Below are positions 13,022 through 24,536 of a stretch of DNA of 64,000 nt, one piece after another. The translations under genes and the position numbers were made by a program. The notes beneath the pieces were generated by a model. The model was not told where the DNA came from and made no database searches. It saw only the letters and a program-made list of their open reading frames with translations. The first letter of the stretch is position 1. Each line of letters begins with the position of its first letter. The DNA is from Paramecium sonneborni. Its lineage: Eukaryota; Ciliophora; Oligohymenophorea; Peniculida; Parameciidae. The stretch spans positions 265,952 to 329,951 of the forward strand of contig CAJJDN010000076.1 of the NCBI GenBank assembly GCA_905182985.1, read 5' to 3'.

Positions 13022-13222
13022 TCAAGTAAATTTGATCTTATTCTTAGAATCATCACAGATACCCATGATATATTGAAAAAACTTTATTTGTTGGATAACA
13101 TTCATTTTTTTAATAATACAACAACCAAAAATAGGCAGGAATGATGTGTGTATTAAAAATGGGTTTTTTAATATTTTCTTTTTTTTGCTCAATAATTGTA
13201 TTTTATCTACATTCATTTCCAT
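13022..13222 (-). CDS. Possible 66-residue orphan ORF
   Basis: A short ATG-to-TGA frame with a basic N-terminus and a hydrophobic middle, no introns and no TAA/TAG codons. Nothing in it is recognised, and a frame of this length is easily reached by chance here. The surrounding 12,971-13,345 holds nothing else. Confidence 0.2.
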   Translation of the reverse strand: MEMNVDKIQLLSKKKKILKNPFLIHTSFLPIFGCCIIKKMNVIQQIKFFQYIMGICDDSKNKIKFT

Positions 13223-13345
13223 TATTATTTACAAATAATAATCGTTTTAAAAAAATCACAAATCAATCCTAAACGATCTTCTCTTTATTATAATTTAAAG
13301 TCAATAATTCTAATTTTATTATTATATAAGAAATAATAAAATAAA

Positions 13346-14370
13346 ATGTTAAAGAAGAAAGGTTCTGAATAATTAGATATAATATTTGAAGCCGGAGAAG
13401 ATCTTCTAAACTTCTCAAAGAATTAAGTGATCATGATAAAGAATAATTCTATAAAACTTCTTATCATTAGACCAAGAACATTTTTATCATATAGTCTTGA
13501 ATTCTGTGTTCTGTGGAATTACAGGTCTAAATTACAAAATGCTGAGATTTCAATCATTAGGCAGAGATATAAGAGTACTTTTAAAAATTATTATAAAAGC
13601 CTGAAACGAGTATAATGACATCATGTTTAGTGAAGGTAATCCATACAACAGAGTTTTCTTAAATGGTCTAAGATCCCTTAAAAACTTCATTCTAAGGTTT
13701 GTTCAATTATGGAACACATAGTGATATAATGCTTTAAATTAATGAAGAAATTGTAAATGATATTTTAATAATAAGCCAATTCCATTACACAAATGTATTC
13801 TAGCTGGTAGATCACCAAAATTTAATGGAATGTTTTCTTCAAATATCATTGAGACCAATTAAAAATTAGTTAAAGTTGAACAAAAAAACCTGATTTATAT
13901 AAAGTTATGTTATAATGGATATATTGTGGGTACTGGAAGGAAGTACTTTAGATTTTTAGTTAGAGTAGTTTCCAGAAGAGATAGAAGACACTTGTGATTT
14001 GATGTTGCTTGCAGATGAATATTTAATTACAGATTTAAAATAAAAATGTGAAGAAGATATTATTTCAAAGTTGGATAGCAACAATATATTATAAATTTTA
14101 TTATTTGTAGAATAACATTCAAATATAATATCACAACCATTATTAGAGAAAACAAATTCAATTTTTATAGATTAATTTGATAAGATCCATAAATTAAATC
14201 CAAATTTAGAATAAGAAATAACAATGGTTCCTGGTTTAATGACAGTAATTTAAAAATTTGCATTAAAAAAAATAAGGAAGGGAAGAAAAGTGCATTTTGT
14301 AGTTGATGATTATGAAGAATCAGATTCTGATGATTATATTAGAAATTATACACAACATTTCTACTAATGA
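13346..14370 (+). CDS. BTB/BACK-domain protein
   Basis: BTB proteins often serve as substrate adaptors for cullin-3 ligases; that is a family inference. The BTB core shows as THSDIMLQINEE, a 23-nt intron, then IPLHKCILAGRSPKF, and after a 26-nt intron PEEIEDTCDLMLLADEYLI leads into a BACK-like helical region. The protein ends with an acidic tail at TGA 14368-14370. Between LVKVEQ and DLYKVMLQWIYCG the frame is kept only if a run of seven A near 13,885 is eight, so an indel is likely there. The first 130 codons are uncertain; traces of helical, ARM-like sequence are visible. Confidence 0.65.
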
Positions 14371-14632
14371 TTATAGTATGATGTTAAATTAATTATTTAT
14401 GATTTTAATCAATGAATAACTTTTTTAAATTGATTTGTTCATCATAATATATTTTAAATCTTCTAAATCATTTAAATTAGTTAAGACAAGCATTCAAAGA
14501 ACTTTATAAGGGTTTTAGATTATAAAAATAATGTTATAATCTATTTTTATAAAAAATATTGAGTAATAATATTTAATCAAAAGAAGCTTGCTATACTTAC
14601 ATTAGTAAAATTTATGAATTATGAATAACAAA

Positions 14633-14712
14633 GTTGATGTGGCCGAGTTGGTCTAAGGCGTTGGATTTAGGCTCCAATCCGCAAGGGCGCGAGTTCAAAT
14701 CTCGCTGTCAAC
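14633..14712 (+). tRNA. tRNA-Leu (anticodon UAG)
   Basis: An 80-nt cloverleaf: a 7-bp acceptor stem (5' GTTGATG with 3' TGTCAAC, two G-U pairs), a D arm with GAGTTGGTCTAAGGC, anticodon stem TTGGA/TCCAA with loop TTTAGGC and anticodon TAG, a long variable arm typical of leucine tRNAs, and T arm GCGAG TTCAAAT CTCGC. No intron. It reads CTA leucine codons. It does not read the reassigned UAG, which needs anticodon CUA. Confidence 0.96.
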
Positions 14713-14904
14713 ATAATTTTTTTAATTTAATATTAATTATAATTTTTTAAGGATTAATAAATTTTCTCATTCAAATAATGAATCTAAATATTCTCTAACA
14801 TTAAAAATAATAATAATAATAATAATGAGGTTATTTAATTTATTTTTAAAAATTATTATTAATTTTGTTAATAGTTTTCTATAAGCTTTAGCAATACATA
14901 AAAA

Positions 14905-16196
14905 ATGAGAATTAATTTTATAAATAATATGTAAGTTTCTTGTCGAACTAAAAATGTTAATAAATACTATAAAGTGATAGGCGAAGTTGGGTCTGGAACA
15001 TATGGTAAAGTTTATAAAGCAAAATGTTTAAAAACAAATGATTATGTTGCTTTGAAAAAAATTGACACTAAAGATTAAAAAATAATGGCAGAAGGTATAA
15101 TTATATGAGAATTTATGAAGGATTTCCAATTACAGCAATCAGAGAGATCAAATTATTGAAAATTATGAATCATAAAAATATTTTAAGATTAAGAGAGATA
15201 ATAGTAAGCAAAGCATCTTTTAGAAATAATTTTAGAGGATCAACATTTTTAGTATTTGATTATTATGATCATGATTTTGCTGGTCTACATAGATAAAGAA
15301 ATATATTTACACTACCACAATTAAAATGCATATTTAAATAACTATTAGAAGGTGTTAAATATCTTCATGAAAGCAAAATAATACACAGAGATTTAAAATG
15401 TGCCAATATTTTAATGAATAATAAAGGATAAGTGACTCTAGCTGATTTTGGTTTAGCAAGAACATTATCAAATGTTAATAATCCAAAATATACATATAAA
15501 GTAGTAACATTATGGTATAGGGCACCTGAATTACTGTTGGGATAAACTAATTATAACTCATAAATTGATATGTGGAGTTTAGGATGTATTTTTGCAGAGT
15601 TGATTACAGGAGAAGTACTTTTCAAAGGAGATATTGAATTTAGATAGATGGAAAGAATTTATGAATTATGTGGAAGTGCTACTGAATAAAATTGGCCTAA
15701 TTGTATTAATCTTAGATAATGGGAAGAATTTAAACCAAGAAGAAATTATGAAAGATTATTAGTAAAACAAATTTTAAAGGTTTGTTAAGATATTAATAAA
15801 TAAATTGATTAAGTCACTTTAGATTTAATAGATCATCTTTTAATATTAGATCCTAATAAAAGATTAAATGCAGTTTAAGCTTTAAATCATGACTTTTTTA
15901 AATAAGATCCAAAACCTTGCTAACCTAATGAAATGCCTTAATTTGAAAAGGAATTTCATGAAACTCTTATAAAAAATGAAATGAAATTACAATAACAAAG
16001 ACTTGAAAAATAATAGATTAGACCATCTTAAATAACTACATAGAAATACTAAAAAGTTGTGCGAGATGATAGACATACATCTAAACCATAATAATTATCT
16101 CCCACCAGAGATTTAGGAAATAAATAAGAATTAGATTTTGAAGATATATTAAAATTTGAACTAGCTGAAGAAAAGAAAAAGGTAAAATTAAATTGA
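14905..16196 (+). CDS. CDK9/CDK12-like cyclin-dependent kinase
   Basis: Complete Ser/Thr kinase: glycine loop [12 protein letters not shown], catalytic lysine in VALKKID, a PITAIRE helix right after the single visible intron (about 26 nt, near 15,096-15,121), [16 protein letters not shown], and [17 protein letters not shown] and the overall spacing place it with the transcription-elongation CDKs (CDK9, CDK12, yeast Ctk1), which phosphorylate the RNA polymerase II C-terminal domain in the nucleus. A Q-rich, charged C-terminal extension of about 90 residues follows the kinase domain. A second in-frame ATG lies at 14929. The tRNA-Leu is about 190 nt upstream. Confidence 0.9.
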
Positions 16197-16375
16197 ATAC
16201 AATTTCTATATATCAAATTTATTTTGAGGTTTCCATTTTATTTAAATCTTGTTTATTAGTTTTTAATTGAATCTAGTAGTTAAAAATAATCTTTATAAAT
16301 CTCATAAAAGTTTTAGAATCTCTACTTTAATGATCAAGTAGGGATAGTTTCATAATTGAAAAAAATTTAATTATA

Positions 16376-16696
16376 ATGAACATTTATTATTAGACTCATC
16401 AAATCTTTTTATAAATTTTATTAACTACCCCCAAGAAATAATAGGATTATAACTTACTGATTGAATTTTAAGATCTTAATCCTGAAATCAAAAGCAAATT
16501 AGACAAAAGGAATAATTCATCCTCTGGACTACTAATCTTATGATAAAATGAAATATTCATAAATTGTCATATTGAATTTGATTATCATTAAAAAAGCATT
16601 TCGAATTCAATAGATGAATTAAACATCTCTTAAATATATATTGATTTATAGAAATGGAAAAGGTTTGTATTTCAAAACTAAATTGATTCTTAATGA
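16376..16696 (+). pseudogene. Orphan ORF with one internal TGA
   Basis: From ATG 16376 one frame runs 106 codons to TGA 16694, broken only by TGA at 16541-16543. Both halves have ordinary protein composition (FQDLNPEIKSKLDKRNNSSS before, SNSIDELNISQIYIDLQKW after). No GT...AG segment removes the TGA. It may be a nonsense-mutated small gene or a chance frame. Nothing recognised. Confidence 0.3.
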
Positions 16697-16906
16697 ATTT
16701 ATAATAAATTTAGATGTACTATCATGTGAATACAAAAGTTTATGTTACTTTCAAAGATATTAATGAATCTTAATTATTTTTGCTGATTAAGAATTTCTTG
16801 ATAAAATAATTATTTCATTCAAAAACTAAAGCATAATATCTAATTCTCAAATAACTTAAATAAAATTTATATTTTCACCAAATTTATATTAAAATTAATT
16901 ATTTTT

Positions 16907-18199
16907 ATGATAAACTTTATCTAAAAATATACAGAATCTTCAATAATTCCTTCGTTATCAGACTTTATAAGAATACCTAATTTGAGTCCATAGTTTGATA
17001 ATTAGTGGTAATAAAATAAATTACTTGAGAGAGCTTGTAATCATATTGTTAAATGGATTGAAAATGAAACAGTTGGCTTACAAATAGAAATAAAAATAAT
17101 GTAAATAGAAAATGCTCCAAGTTGCATTGCTGTCAAATTTTTAGGCAATTAATAACATAATAAAACTATTTTATGTTATGGACATTATGATAAATAACCA
17201 CATTTTGTTGGTTGGAAATATGGTCCAACCACACCTATTTTAGAGAATAATAGATTGTATGGAAGAGGATCTTCAGATGATGGATGTGTACCATATGCAA
17301 TTATAGCAGCAATAAAAGCATTAAAAGAATTTAAATAAAATTATCATGATTGTTACTTAATCGTAGAAGGAGAAGAAGAAAGTGGAAGTCATTAATTAAT
17401 ATAATACATCTAGATGTTAAATTTAATAAAAATAGATCTTATGATTGCAATAGATTCAGGAATTGTCGATTATGATAGATTATGGATTACAAATTCTATG
17501 AGAGGAGCAATTACTTTTGACATAAAAATAATTTAAACTGAGAATCCCTTTTAATATTTAAGAATTTTGTTAAATAAATTAGAAAATTCTGTTACAGGTG
17601 AAGTCAATTCCAAATTCTAAACAATAATATCTAAAAATAGCCTTGAAGAATGCAAAGCAACAGCTCATTTAGTTCCATTAGAATTCCCAATGATCTGTGA
17701 TAAAATGGAAATTGATCATATTTAATAATACATAAACAGAGCTTGGAAACCTTCAGTTTCTTATATAGGAGGTTTAGAAGACTTGGATTAATATAATGAT
17801 ACATTAACAATCAGAATTTCTATGAGATTGCCTCCTAATAAGGATGCTTAAGAAGCTTCAGAATAATTAATAGAATTATTAACTACCTAATAAAGCAAGA
17901 TTGAAATAATATAAGCAAAAACAGGCTTAGCTGTTAAAGCATTTAGTAATGAACTCAAAAATATATTAAATGATGCATCATTTCAATATTTTTCAAATGA
18001 AATGAGAATGTTTCATGAAGGAGCATCAATTCCATTTTTAAATTCTTTACATTAATTATATCCTGAATCTTAATTTTTAATATTAGGAGTTTTAGCACCT
18101 GATTCAAATGCTCATGGTCCAAATGAAAATTTAAATATTGAATATTTCAATAAATTAATTGGTTGTTTAGCATAAATATTCACCAGTTAAAACATCTGA
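16907..18199 (+). CDS. M20-family metallopeptidase (CNDP/DapE-like)
   Basis: Uninterrupted 430-codon frame. It has the zinc-dependent M20 signature: CYGHYDKQP with the metal-binding His, YGRGSSDDGC with the bridging Asp, EGEEESGS with the catalytic and metal Glu, AIDSG, and a C-terminal HGPNEN holding the last metal His. The lid domain lies at about residues 210-330. The family hydrolyses dipeptides or acyl-amino acids; cytosolic nonspecific dipeptidases are the nearest type by layout. No signal peptide is evident, so a cytosolic place is likely. No intron was needed, which is unusual for a gene of this length in this window. Confidence 0.92.
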
Positions 18200-18596
18200 A
18201 AAGAATATCTCTTTAAAAATTATATATTATCAATTCAAAATTCTGTTGAAAATCATTATTTTTTAGTATAAATATTAAGTTATTTAAACCTTAGTAATTT
18301 TCTAAGTTGTTGTTTGTTTAATAAACTAGGATAAAATTCATAAAACAAAATTATTTTTAATAAACATAGAAAAGTAAATCTCTCTTTTTTGATTATTAAA
18401 ATGAAAATTCAAAGAAAATGGGAATTTATTAATCTAATTAACTGTTACATAAAAAAAAATTTTTACTAATACGAACAGTTTTGTATTCTCATACTAGTAA
18501 TGCTTTAAAAATTTAGTCACTTAATGAATTAAGTATAATAAGAATACAAATCTAGAAATGAAAATGATGATAAGGAAAATGAATAATATATTTTTA

Positions 18597-18857
18597 TCAT
18601 TCTAACATATTTAGGAATTTTTTATTTAAATTTTTGGTTAAAGGAGATAATTTCTAATCTTAGAAATCTTCTTTTAATTCTTCTACAGGTTCCTCATTTA
18701 TATTTAGTAAAACATGACTTTCATATTTAACTACTTATGAAGGTTTTGAAAAGAACACCTTAGAATCTATACTAGTTAAGGATCGAATGTAATTGCTTTT
18801 AATTTCTTAGTGTAATTCTTTTTCATTTTACTGCTTTACACAGCATGAATTCCCCAT
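18597..18857 (-). CDS. Small protein with N-myristoylation/palmitoylation signal
   Basis: An 86-residue intact frame beginning MGNSCCVKQ. Glycine at position 2 and serine/cysteines at 4-6 match the dual-acylation signal of small membrane-attached proteins. The rest is charged and without domains, ending at TGA 18597-18599. A role at the ciliary or cell-surface membrane is inference only. Its start lies 16 nt from that of the plus-strand gene at 18873, a tight divergent pair. Confidence 0.7.
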
Positions 18858-18872
18858 TTTACAATTAATTTT

Positions 18873-19351
18873 ATGAATTAATAAAGTGTGTTCAATTCAA
18901 AATTACAATAAGCTTTAGATTGTCTTATTGATGATGCTCTCAAACCATTTGATCCCTATAGATTTGTGACAATTATGGAAACAAAGTAAATATAATAAGG
19001 AAGTGCTGAATAACAAAATAAAGCAAGCAAAGAAATTCCTCATGAATTGAAAAGTTAAAAAACTCGTGAAACTTTATACTTATTATAGAGTAAGTTAAAA
19101 TAAGAATTACAAGTATTATGATTGCTTTATTCAATAAGGAAAGATTTTCAAACATAACTTCTAAAACAAATATTCCAACTGTTCTTGAACAATTTGAGGA
19201 GTAATATTATTAAAGACAGTGTCTAAGAAACCTCGATATTTATTAGGACTAGAGAGAATTCTTAATTTGTTCTTAGAATTATGATGAAGACAATCTTATA
19301 AATTCACTAATTAATGAAGCAATTTTTGATTCAATATAATAAAATATATGA
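18873..19351 (+). CDS. Unidentified ~150-residue protein
   Basis: Starts at ATG 18873 and joins two exons across a 26-nt GTA...AAG intron near 19,110-19,136, with coherent charged composition on both sides (ALDCLIDDALKPFDPYRF; TNIPTVLEQFEEQYYQR). Glutamine is frequent. No domain recognised. Shares a short divergent promoter region with the MGNSCC gene. Confidence 0.6.
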
Positions 19352-19609
19352 AAGGAATCTCAAATAATTACATGCTAATCTCTTTTAACTCTATTATTTA
19401 AAGAGCGGTCAATTTTTCATATACAAAAATTCAAATTAATTTGATTTTAAAATTATAACTATTGAGCAGTTTATAAGTATACAATACTCAGAGTGGAGAA
19501 CGTAACATTCTAATATTATAACTTGAACTCTTATTAATAAGTAGAAAAAAATTTAGAGTTAAAAATTAGTATATTAGTATTTAAATAAATAAACATAATA
19601 AAACGAATA

Positions 19610-19642
19610 GCACAAATATCAAACATATTTGCGCTTTTTTTT
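19610..19642 (+). terminator. Hairpin followed by eight T
   Basis: Stem 19610-19619 pairs with 19625-19634 at 9 of 10 positions around a 5-nt loop, followed directly by TTTTTTTT. In a eukaryote this looks like the 3' end of a Pol III transcript, but no known small RNA was recognised in 19,352-19,609. It may equally be chance in AT-rich DNA. The rest of 19,352-19,685 shows nothing. Confidence 0.3.
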
Positions 19643-19685
19643 GATATCATATATATTAATGTTATTTTGTATTAGAATATTTATT

Positions 19686-20035
19686 TCATTAGTTTGATGA
19701 AACGATTTCTTCGACTTTGGTAATGGAATTAGCTGATGGATTCCATGGACTAATTTAAAAATGGTAAAATTTACACAACGTATTATTAAACTTCAAAAAT
19801 TCTTTTAGAATTATCTTTTTCATATTAAACAAGAACTTTGTAGTTGATTCCTGCTACCACTTAAGTAGTAACTTGAAGCAACTTTTCATATGTATATTCA
19901 TCTTTTAATGGATGATACTTTTCTTCAACAGCCTCCAAAGAAGAGTTTATTATATTATTGTTTTATTGTACAAATTCATCTAATGGTTACTATAGATATT
20001 TAAACATTTAATACTTTGATCCATCCTCCTGACAT
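19686..20035 (-). CDS. Stefin-type cystatin (cysteine protease inhibitor)
   Basis: About 99 residues in three exons, with 25-nt introns at 19990-20014 and 19750-19774; splicing gives a perfect frame from ATG 20035 to TGA 19686-19688. It starts MSGGW, with the N-terminal Gly of cystatins, carries the papain-binding loop QVVAG in TTQVVAGINYKVLVQYE, and ends with a proline-tryptophan segment (VVPWNPSAN). No signal peptide and no disulfide cysteines, as in intracellular stefins (I25A), which inhibit papain-like cathepsins. The length fits the family. Confidence 0.9.
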
Positions 20036-20108
20036 TTATTTATCTTATTAGAGACTTTATTAATGCTCTTGAATGATTTGGGATAATTTGTGTCTCAATC
20101 CAATAGTT

Positions 20109-20648
20109 TCAAGACTGCAATTGGCATAGCAAAGAATTAAGGTGATCAGAAATAGTGTTTTCATTAAAATTAATTATTTTTATTAAATCAGTTTTTGGTA
20201 GAGAGTCATCATAATCTGCAATGAGTGTATATGATACTAAGTCTATATTAAAATAGATCCTGTATCTAATATAGATTTTTTTATATATTCTTTGCATACT
20301 TTCTATAAATGTAGGTAATTCAATAACTTTAAAATCATGATCCTTATGAGAAAGGTCATCTGATTAAAAAAGATTTAAAAGCATACTTCCCAAGAGTCAC
20401 AGTTATCTAGCACATTCTAATTTTTGACTAAATATATTATCTTAATCATATATTACATTTCTAAAATTGATGTATAACATCTTCATCACCGTTATTTTTG
20501 CAATTGACAAACAAGTTATCTATCTTTTTTCAATCATTTTATTATCCTTCACCTGTTTGCCATTATTTTACTTCTCCAAAATATTCTTCCATATTTTATC
20601 AAAACAGATACTTTGTAGTTCTTCCATTATTACATTCATTGTCGCCAT
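20109..20648 (-). pseudogene. Orphan ORF with one internal TGA
   Basis: From ATG 20648 a frame of 179 codons ends at TGA 20109-20111, with a single in-frame TGA at 20397-20399. Before it: EELQSICFDKIWKNILEKQ; after it: KDHDFKVIELPTFIESMQR. Both look coding. No intron of the usual size removes the TGA in frame. It is either a gene with a nonsense change or two exons joined in a way I cannot see. It is not recognised. Confidence 0.4.
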
Positions 20649-20821
20649 ATTCTCAGAACCTTCATATACTAGGACTAATTGTATCAACAAAATGTTTCTA
20701 ATTGATTATAAAGTGAATGATAAAGTTCACTTATATTATCTATCCAAATAATTACGATAGATAATATATATTTGCTGTCATATTTATTTGTCTTTTTTTT
20801 ATAAATTTTGCAATTATCAAA

Positions 20822-22093
20822 ATGGATGTTCCTATCAATAATTTTAAAGGAGTTATGCTTTGTAATAGGCCAAACGATAATGTTATGGTCATAAAAGAAA
20901 AGTATCAATATAAGAATTACTCAGACCATTTTGTTCAAGGGTATAACCATATGATTAATGGGGATTAACAAAAAAATATGAAGAACCAAAATTAGTAGTT
21001 CCATAAACAAATCCTGTCTTAGAGAGACATAAAAAATGGTTGGAGGAATTCAAACTATAAAATTAGATTAAAAAACATGCTAAGGAAGAATTATAAGCAA
21101 AAGAAGATGAAAAATTTTTAAGAGTTCGAGAATTAGCAAAGAAAGATAGAGAAGTGACTAAGAAAATGAAAGAAGATTATAAATAGATGAATGAAATTAT
21201 TAAAAAGGAATTATAAGAAGGCGAACCTAAAAGTAAAACGTATAAAAATTATAATATTTTTTAAAAGGGTGGCTTTGACAGCAGATAATTTGAAAAAGCT
21301 AGAAGAAAAAGATTAAAAATCTGAGAGTAAACCAGGAGATAAAAAAAAAAGATATAAAACAAAGCCAGTATGGGCAATGACTAAAGAAGTAATTAACAGT
21401 TATAAAAATTAAATATTAGGAAGAAGAATAACATATAAAGAATGAAGAAGATGATCTTTTGAATTTTGTTGAAAATTTAGACTATGATTCTTATATTAAT
21501 GATTTAGAAGTACTTTTATTTTAATATTTAGGTTAATGTTATGCTGAAGGCTCTCTAATAAAGAATTACTGAAATTAAAAAATAAGATTTTTAGTTAGAT
21601 AAGCCATAAAATCAAAATGAATAAAAGTAAGAATAGAGAGAGACTGATATTTATGACAAAATTAGTTAATCTTTGGGTAAAAATGATGAAGCACGATCTG
21701 TTCATTCAGAAAAGAGTTAAAGTAAAAAATTTCTTTAAAATTTAGATTCGATCAATCAACTAAGGAAAAAGTAGGAATAATTAGAGTAGGGTAAATAAGA
21801 TTGGGATAAAACAACTACTAATGGAGAATAAAAGGCAACTTTGGAAGATAGAATTGCAAAACATGTGGCTGATGAAATTCTTAATTAATATAAAGTAAAT
21901 ATAGAGTAATTATTATTAGAATTTATCAAATATACATTCAAATTCTTCTATCCGAAAAATATTAGAAAGAGAAGCCAAAAAAACTCTTTTAGAGAGTGGA
22001 ATACCTGGACCTGTCATTTCTGTTATAAAGAATGAGAAAATGCCAAAAGATCCCAATACTTTACCTTACTTACATCGTAATCCAGCGATTTGA
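20822..22093 (+). CDS. Conserved coiled-coil protein, possibly ciliary
   Basis: Five exons; four introns are clear: 21240-21267 (28 nt), 21389-21419 (31), 21510-21531 (22) and 21895-21919 (25). The order is a short N-terminal part with VMLCNRPND, then QPYDQWGLTKKYEEPKLVV and a long charged coiled coil, then KPVWAMTKE, an acidic FVENLDYDSYINDLEV, and a C-terminal GIPGPVISVIKNEK. The N-terminal 35 codons join the rest only with a one-base change near 20,915. Proteins of this layout are often cilium-associated, but I cannot name the family, so that stays inference. Confidence 0.7.
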
Positions 22094-22215
22094 TTATTGT
22101 TCATTTATTATAAGAAGAATAACTTTATATTTTTATTTTGGTTATTATATAAAGAGAGAATTTCAATAAAATAAAAATATGAAGAAATTATTAAGAATAT
22201 ATGAGTACAATAAAA

Positions 22216-23726
22216 TCAATCTTCTTAATTTATTGTTTCTTGATTGTCATAATTAGGAATTTAACCTTCAATATTTGGTGTAAGTGATGTAATTAATGGA
22301 GTATCTCCATATTATAGAACTCTAACTGTGATATTAAAGTTTTCTTCATCTTGTAAAACAGATGATTTAGAATCTTACTATTGTGTAAATACTTCTTCAA
22401 ATCCTATTTTTTTATTAGTCTACATTCTTCTAAAGTAAACAGCTAATAACATAACAAATAAACCAACGAAGGAGTAATACATCAAAGCAAAAACTGCAAC
22501 CTAAGAATTATATCTTTCCATTAGAAATCCATATATTGATGGGGCAGGCAAGAATCCAAATAAATTTTGAAACATTGTTGTACTTGAATTTGCAAATGCT
22601 TTTAAATGTTTTGGAACTGAAGAAAGCATTATTCCCATTAATGGTGGTACTATTGCACCACCAAAAAATAATAAAAACCATAGACACAAAGCACCAAACC
22701 AAAATGTCTCTGTAAAAGGTACTGGAGCAGCACTAACACAGCAAAGAGAACAATACAACACACAAACATATAATGATTTAGATCTTTAGTAACCACCTAG
22801 TTTCTAGGCTATCAAACCTCCTGTTACACAACCAAATACAGGAGCGGTTATTGATACAATTGCAAATACAATGTTTACTGTTTATTTCTCTTAATGCATC
22901 TCTTTAATCATATAATCTGTCATCCAAAATTAAATACCAGTTACAATAAAATATAGTATGCTTATTACAATTGTGCAGCATAACCAAAGTTTTATAGAAT
23001 ATAATTCTTTCATCATTTACCAATATGTATTCTTTTCATTCTATCCTAGAAGAGATTTTTTTTATTGATCCTCGTTAACTGACTTACTTCCAATTTTTTA
23101 TTTAGTACTTTTTTTTATATCAAAATCTTTATTCCTAACAAAAATTATAAAGATAGTCGCACAAGCTGTTAACATAATCACTTGTAAATAAAAAGCTGCT
23201 TGCCATTCCCATAAACTTGATATCACACTTGATACAGAATATCCAACAAAAATGCCTAATGGAATTACTCCTTATAGTATTGTGATCCATATTGTTTTTT
23301 ATTCACCTCCAAAATTATCCACCCAAACTGGAAAATAAATCATCATAGGTGCCTAAATTAGATAAATTAACTACTTTTGAACAGCCTGTTAAAAATCTAA
23401 AAATATAAAATGGCCAACTTGCTCCATAATTTAAAGGAAATAAAGTTAAAGAAGAGATCATTCCTAAATAACTAAATATAACTATCATCTTTGAATTAAA
23501 ATGGAGGAATAATTTTCCTCCAAATAAACAGACTAGAGTTACACCTCCATAAACTTAAGATCCTAAAAAACCTAATTATTCTGAAGTTAATTCAAGTGAC
23601 TCCTCGATCTATTATATTGCTTAACTAAAGATAAACTATACCTGCTGGAATGATACCTTAGTCTAAATTTATGATGATATTTGTGCAAAGAAGCAAACAG
23701 AAAATCCATTTTGGCTTTATTTCCAT
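22216..23726 (-). CDS. Spinster-like major facilitator transporter
   Basis: MFS membrane protein of about 480 residues with twelve hydrophobic segments. The start region reads GIIPA, a 22-nt intron, then AIQQIEESLELTSEQLGFLGS followed by VYGG, the pattern of the Spinster/MFS-1 group; a second 22-nt intron follows TGCSK. Late in the protein are PLMGIMLSSVPKHLKAFANS and GFLPAPSIYGFLME, also typical. The tail is polar and acidic, ending at TGA 22216-22218. Spinster-type carriers move lysolipids or similar solutes; the substrate here is unknown. It converges on the coiled-coil gene with about 120 nt between. Confidence 0.88.
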
Positions 23727-24193
23727 ATATTATTTTATCTAATGCTACGTCAGCAAAAAAATAATAATCAATTAACAGTTTATTAGAGATTTAAGAATTT
23801 AAGAATTTATTATTCATAACACTCAAATCATTTAAAGAATTTTAGACAATCCTAAAAGTCAAAATGTTAGGAAATGATTAATTTTTTTTAATTTGAAATA
23901 TTAAGCTAGCATGATCAAAAGCCAAATTAGGTTATTCTAATTTTAAGCAATAATATTATCTGATGAGAGAAATTAAGCCAAGGAGATGTTAATTATATAT
24001 ACTAAATGAAAAATAGTTGTCTTATAAGGTCCTTTTTCATCTTAAGCAATTTAAAAATTTTTTTTCAAAAATAAAGCTTTAAGAATAAAATTTTTTTTGT
24101 AGAAATGTGCTATTAATCGACAAATATATATTTATTGTTTAATAAATAATTTTCATATAATTATTCTAATTATATATAAAACAATTGCCTAAA
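23727..24193. other. Intergenic, nothing seen
   Basis: Roughly 470 nt upstream of the transporter start; AT-rich, without a supported gene or RNA. Confidence 0.5.
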
Positions 24194-24466
24194 ATGTCAT
24201 CTTTTAAATTAAATGCTAAGTAATTAAAAGAAAATCCTATCAAATAGTGACTAATAAATCATGAATTTATAAAAGGGTATCTTCTTCTATAAGCTTAAAA
24301 GTATTTTTTAAAATATATGAAATAGTGTTTAACAAACTCAAAAATCTTTTATGTTAAATACATTACTAGTAGAATAAAAATTGATATGGTTTTAGTATTT
24401 AGAATGAAATAATTAGAAAATTAGATCTTATTCTAAGTATATAATTTTTACATAAATTTATTCTGA
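24194..24466 (+). pseudogene. Orphan ORF with one internal TGA
   Basis: ATG 24194 opens a 90-codon frame to TGA 24464, with one TGA at 24248-24250. The sequence on either side is plausible protein (MSSFKLNAKQLKENPIK; LINHEFIKGYLLLQAQK). No domain. Either a broken small gene upstream of the NEK kinase or a chance frame. Confidence 0.3.
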
Positions 24467-24536
24467 TTATGAGATGAATCAATCAATTATTCACTTTTTC
24501 TTAATTTCTATAAATTATTTTAACGGATGCTTCATC

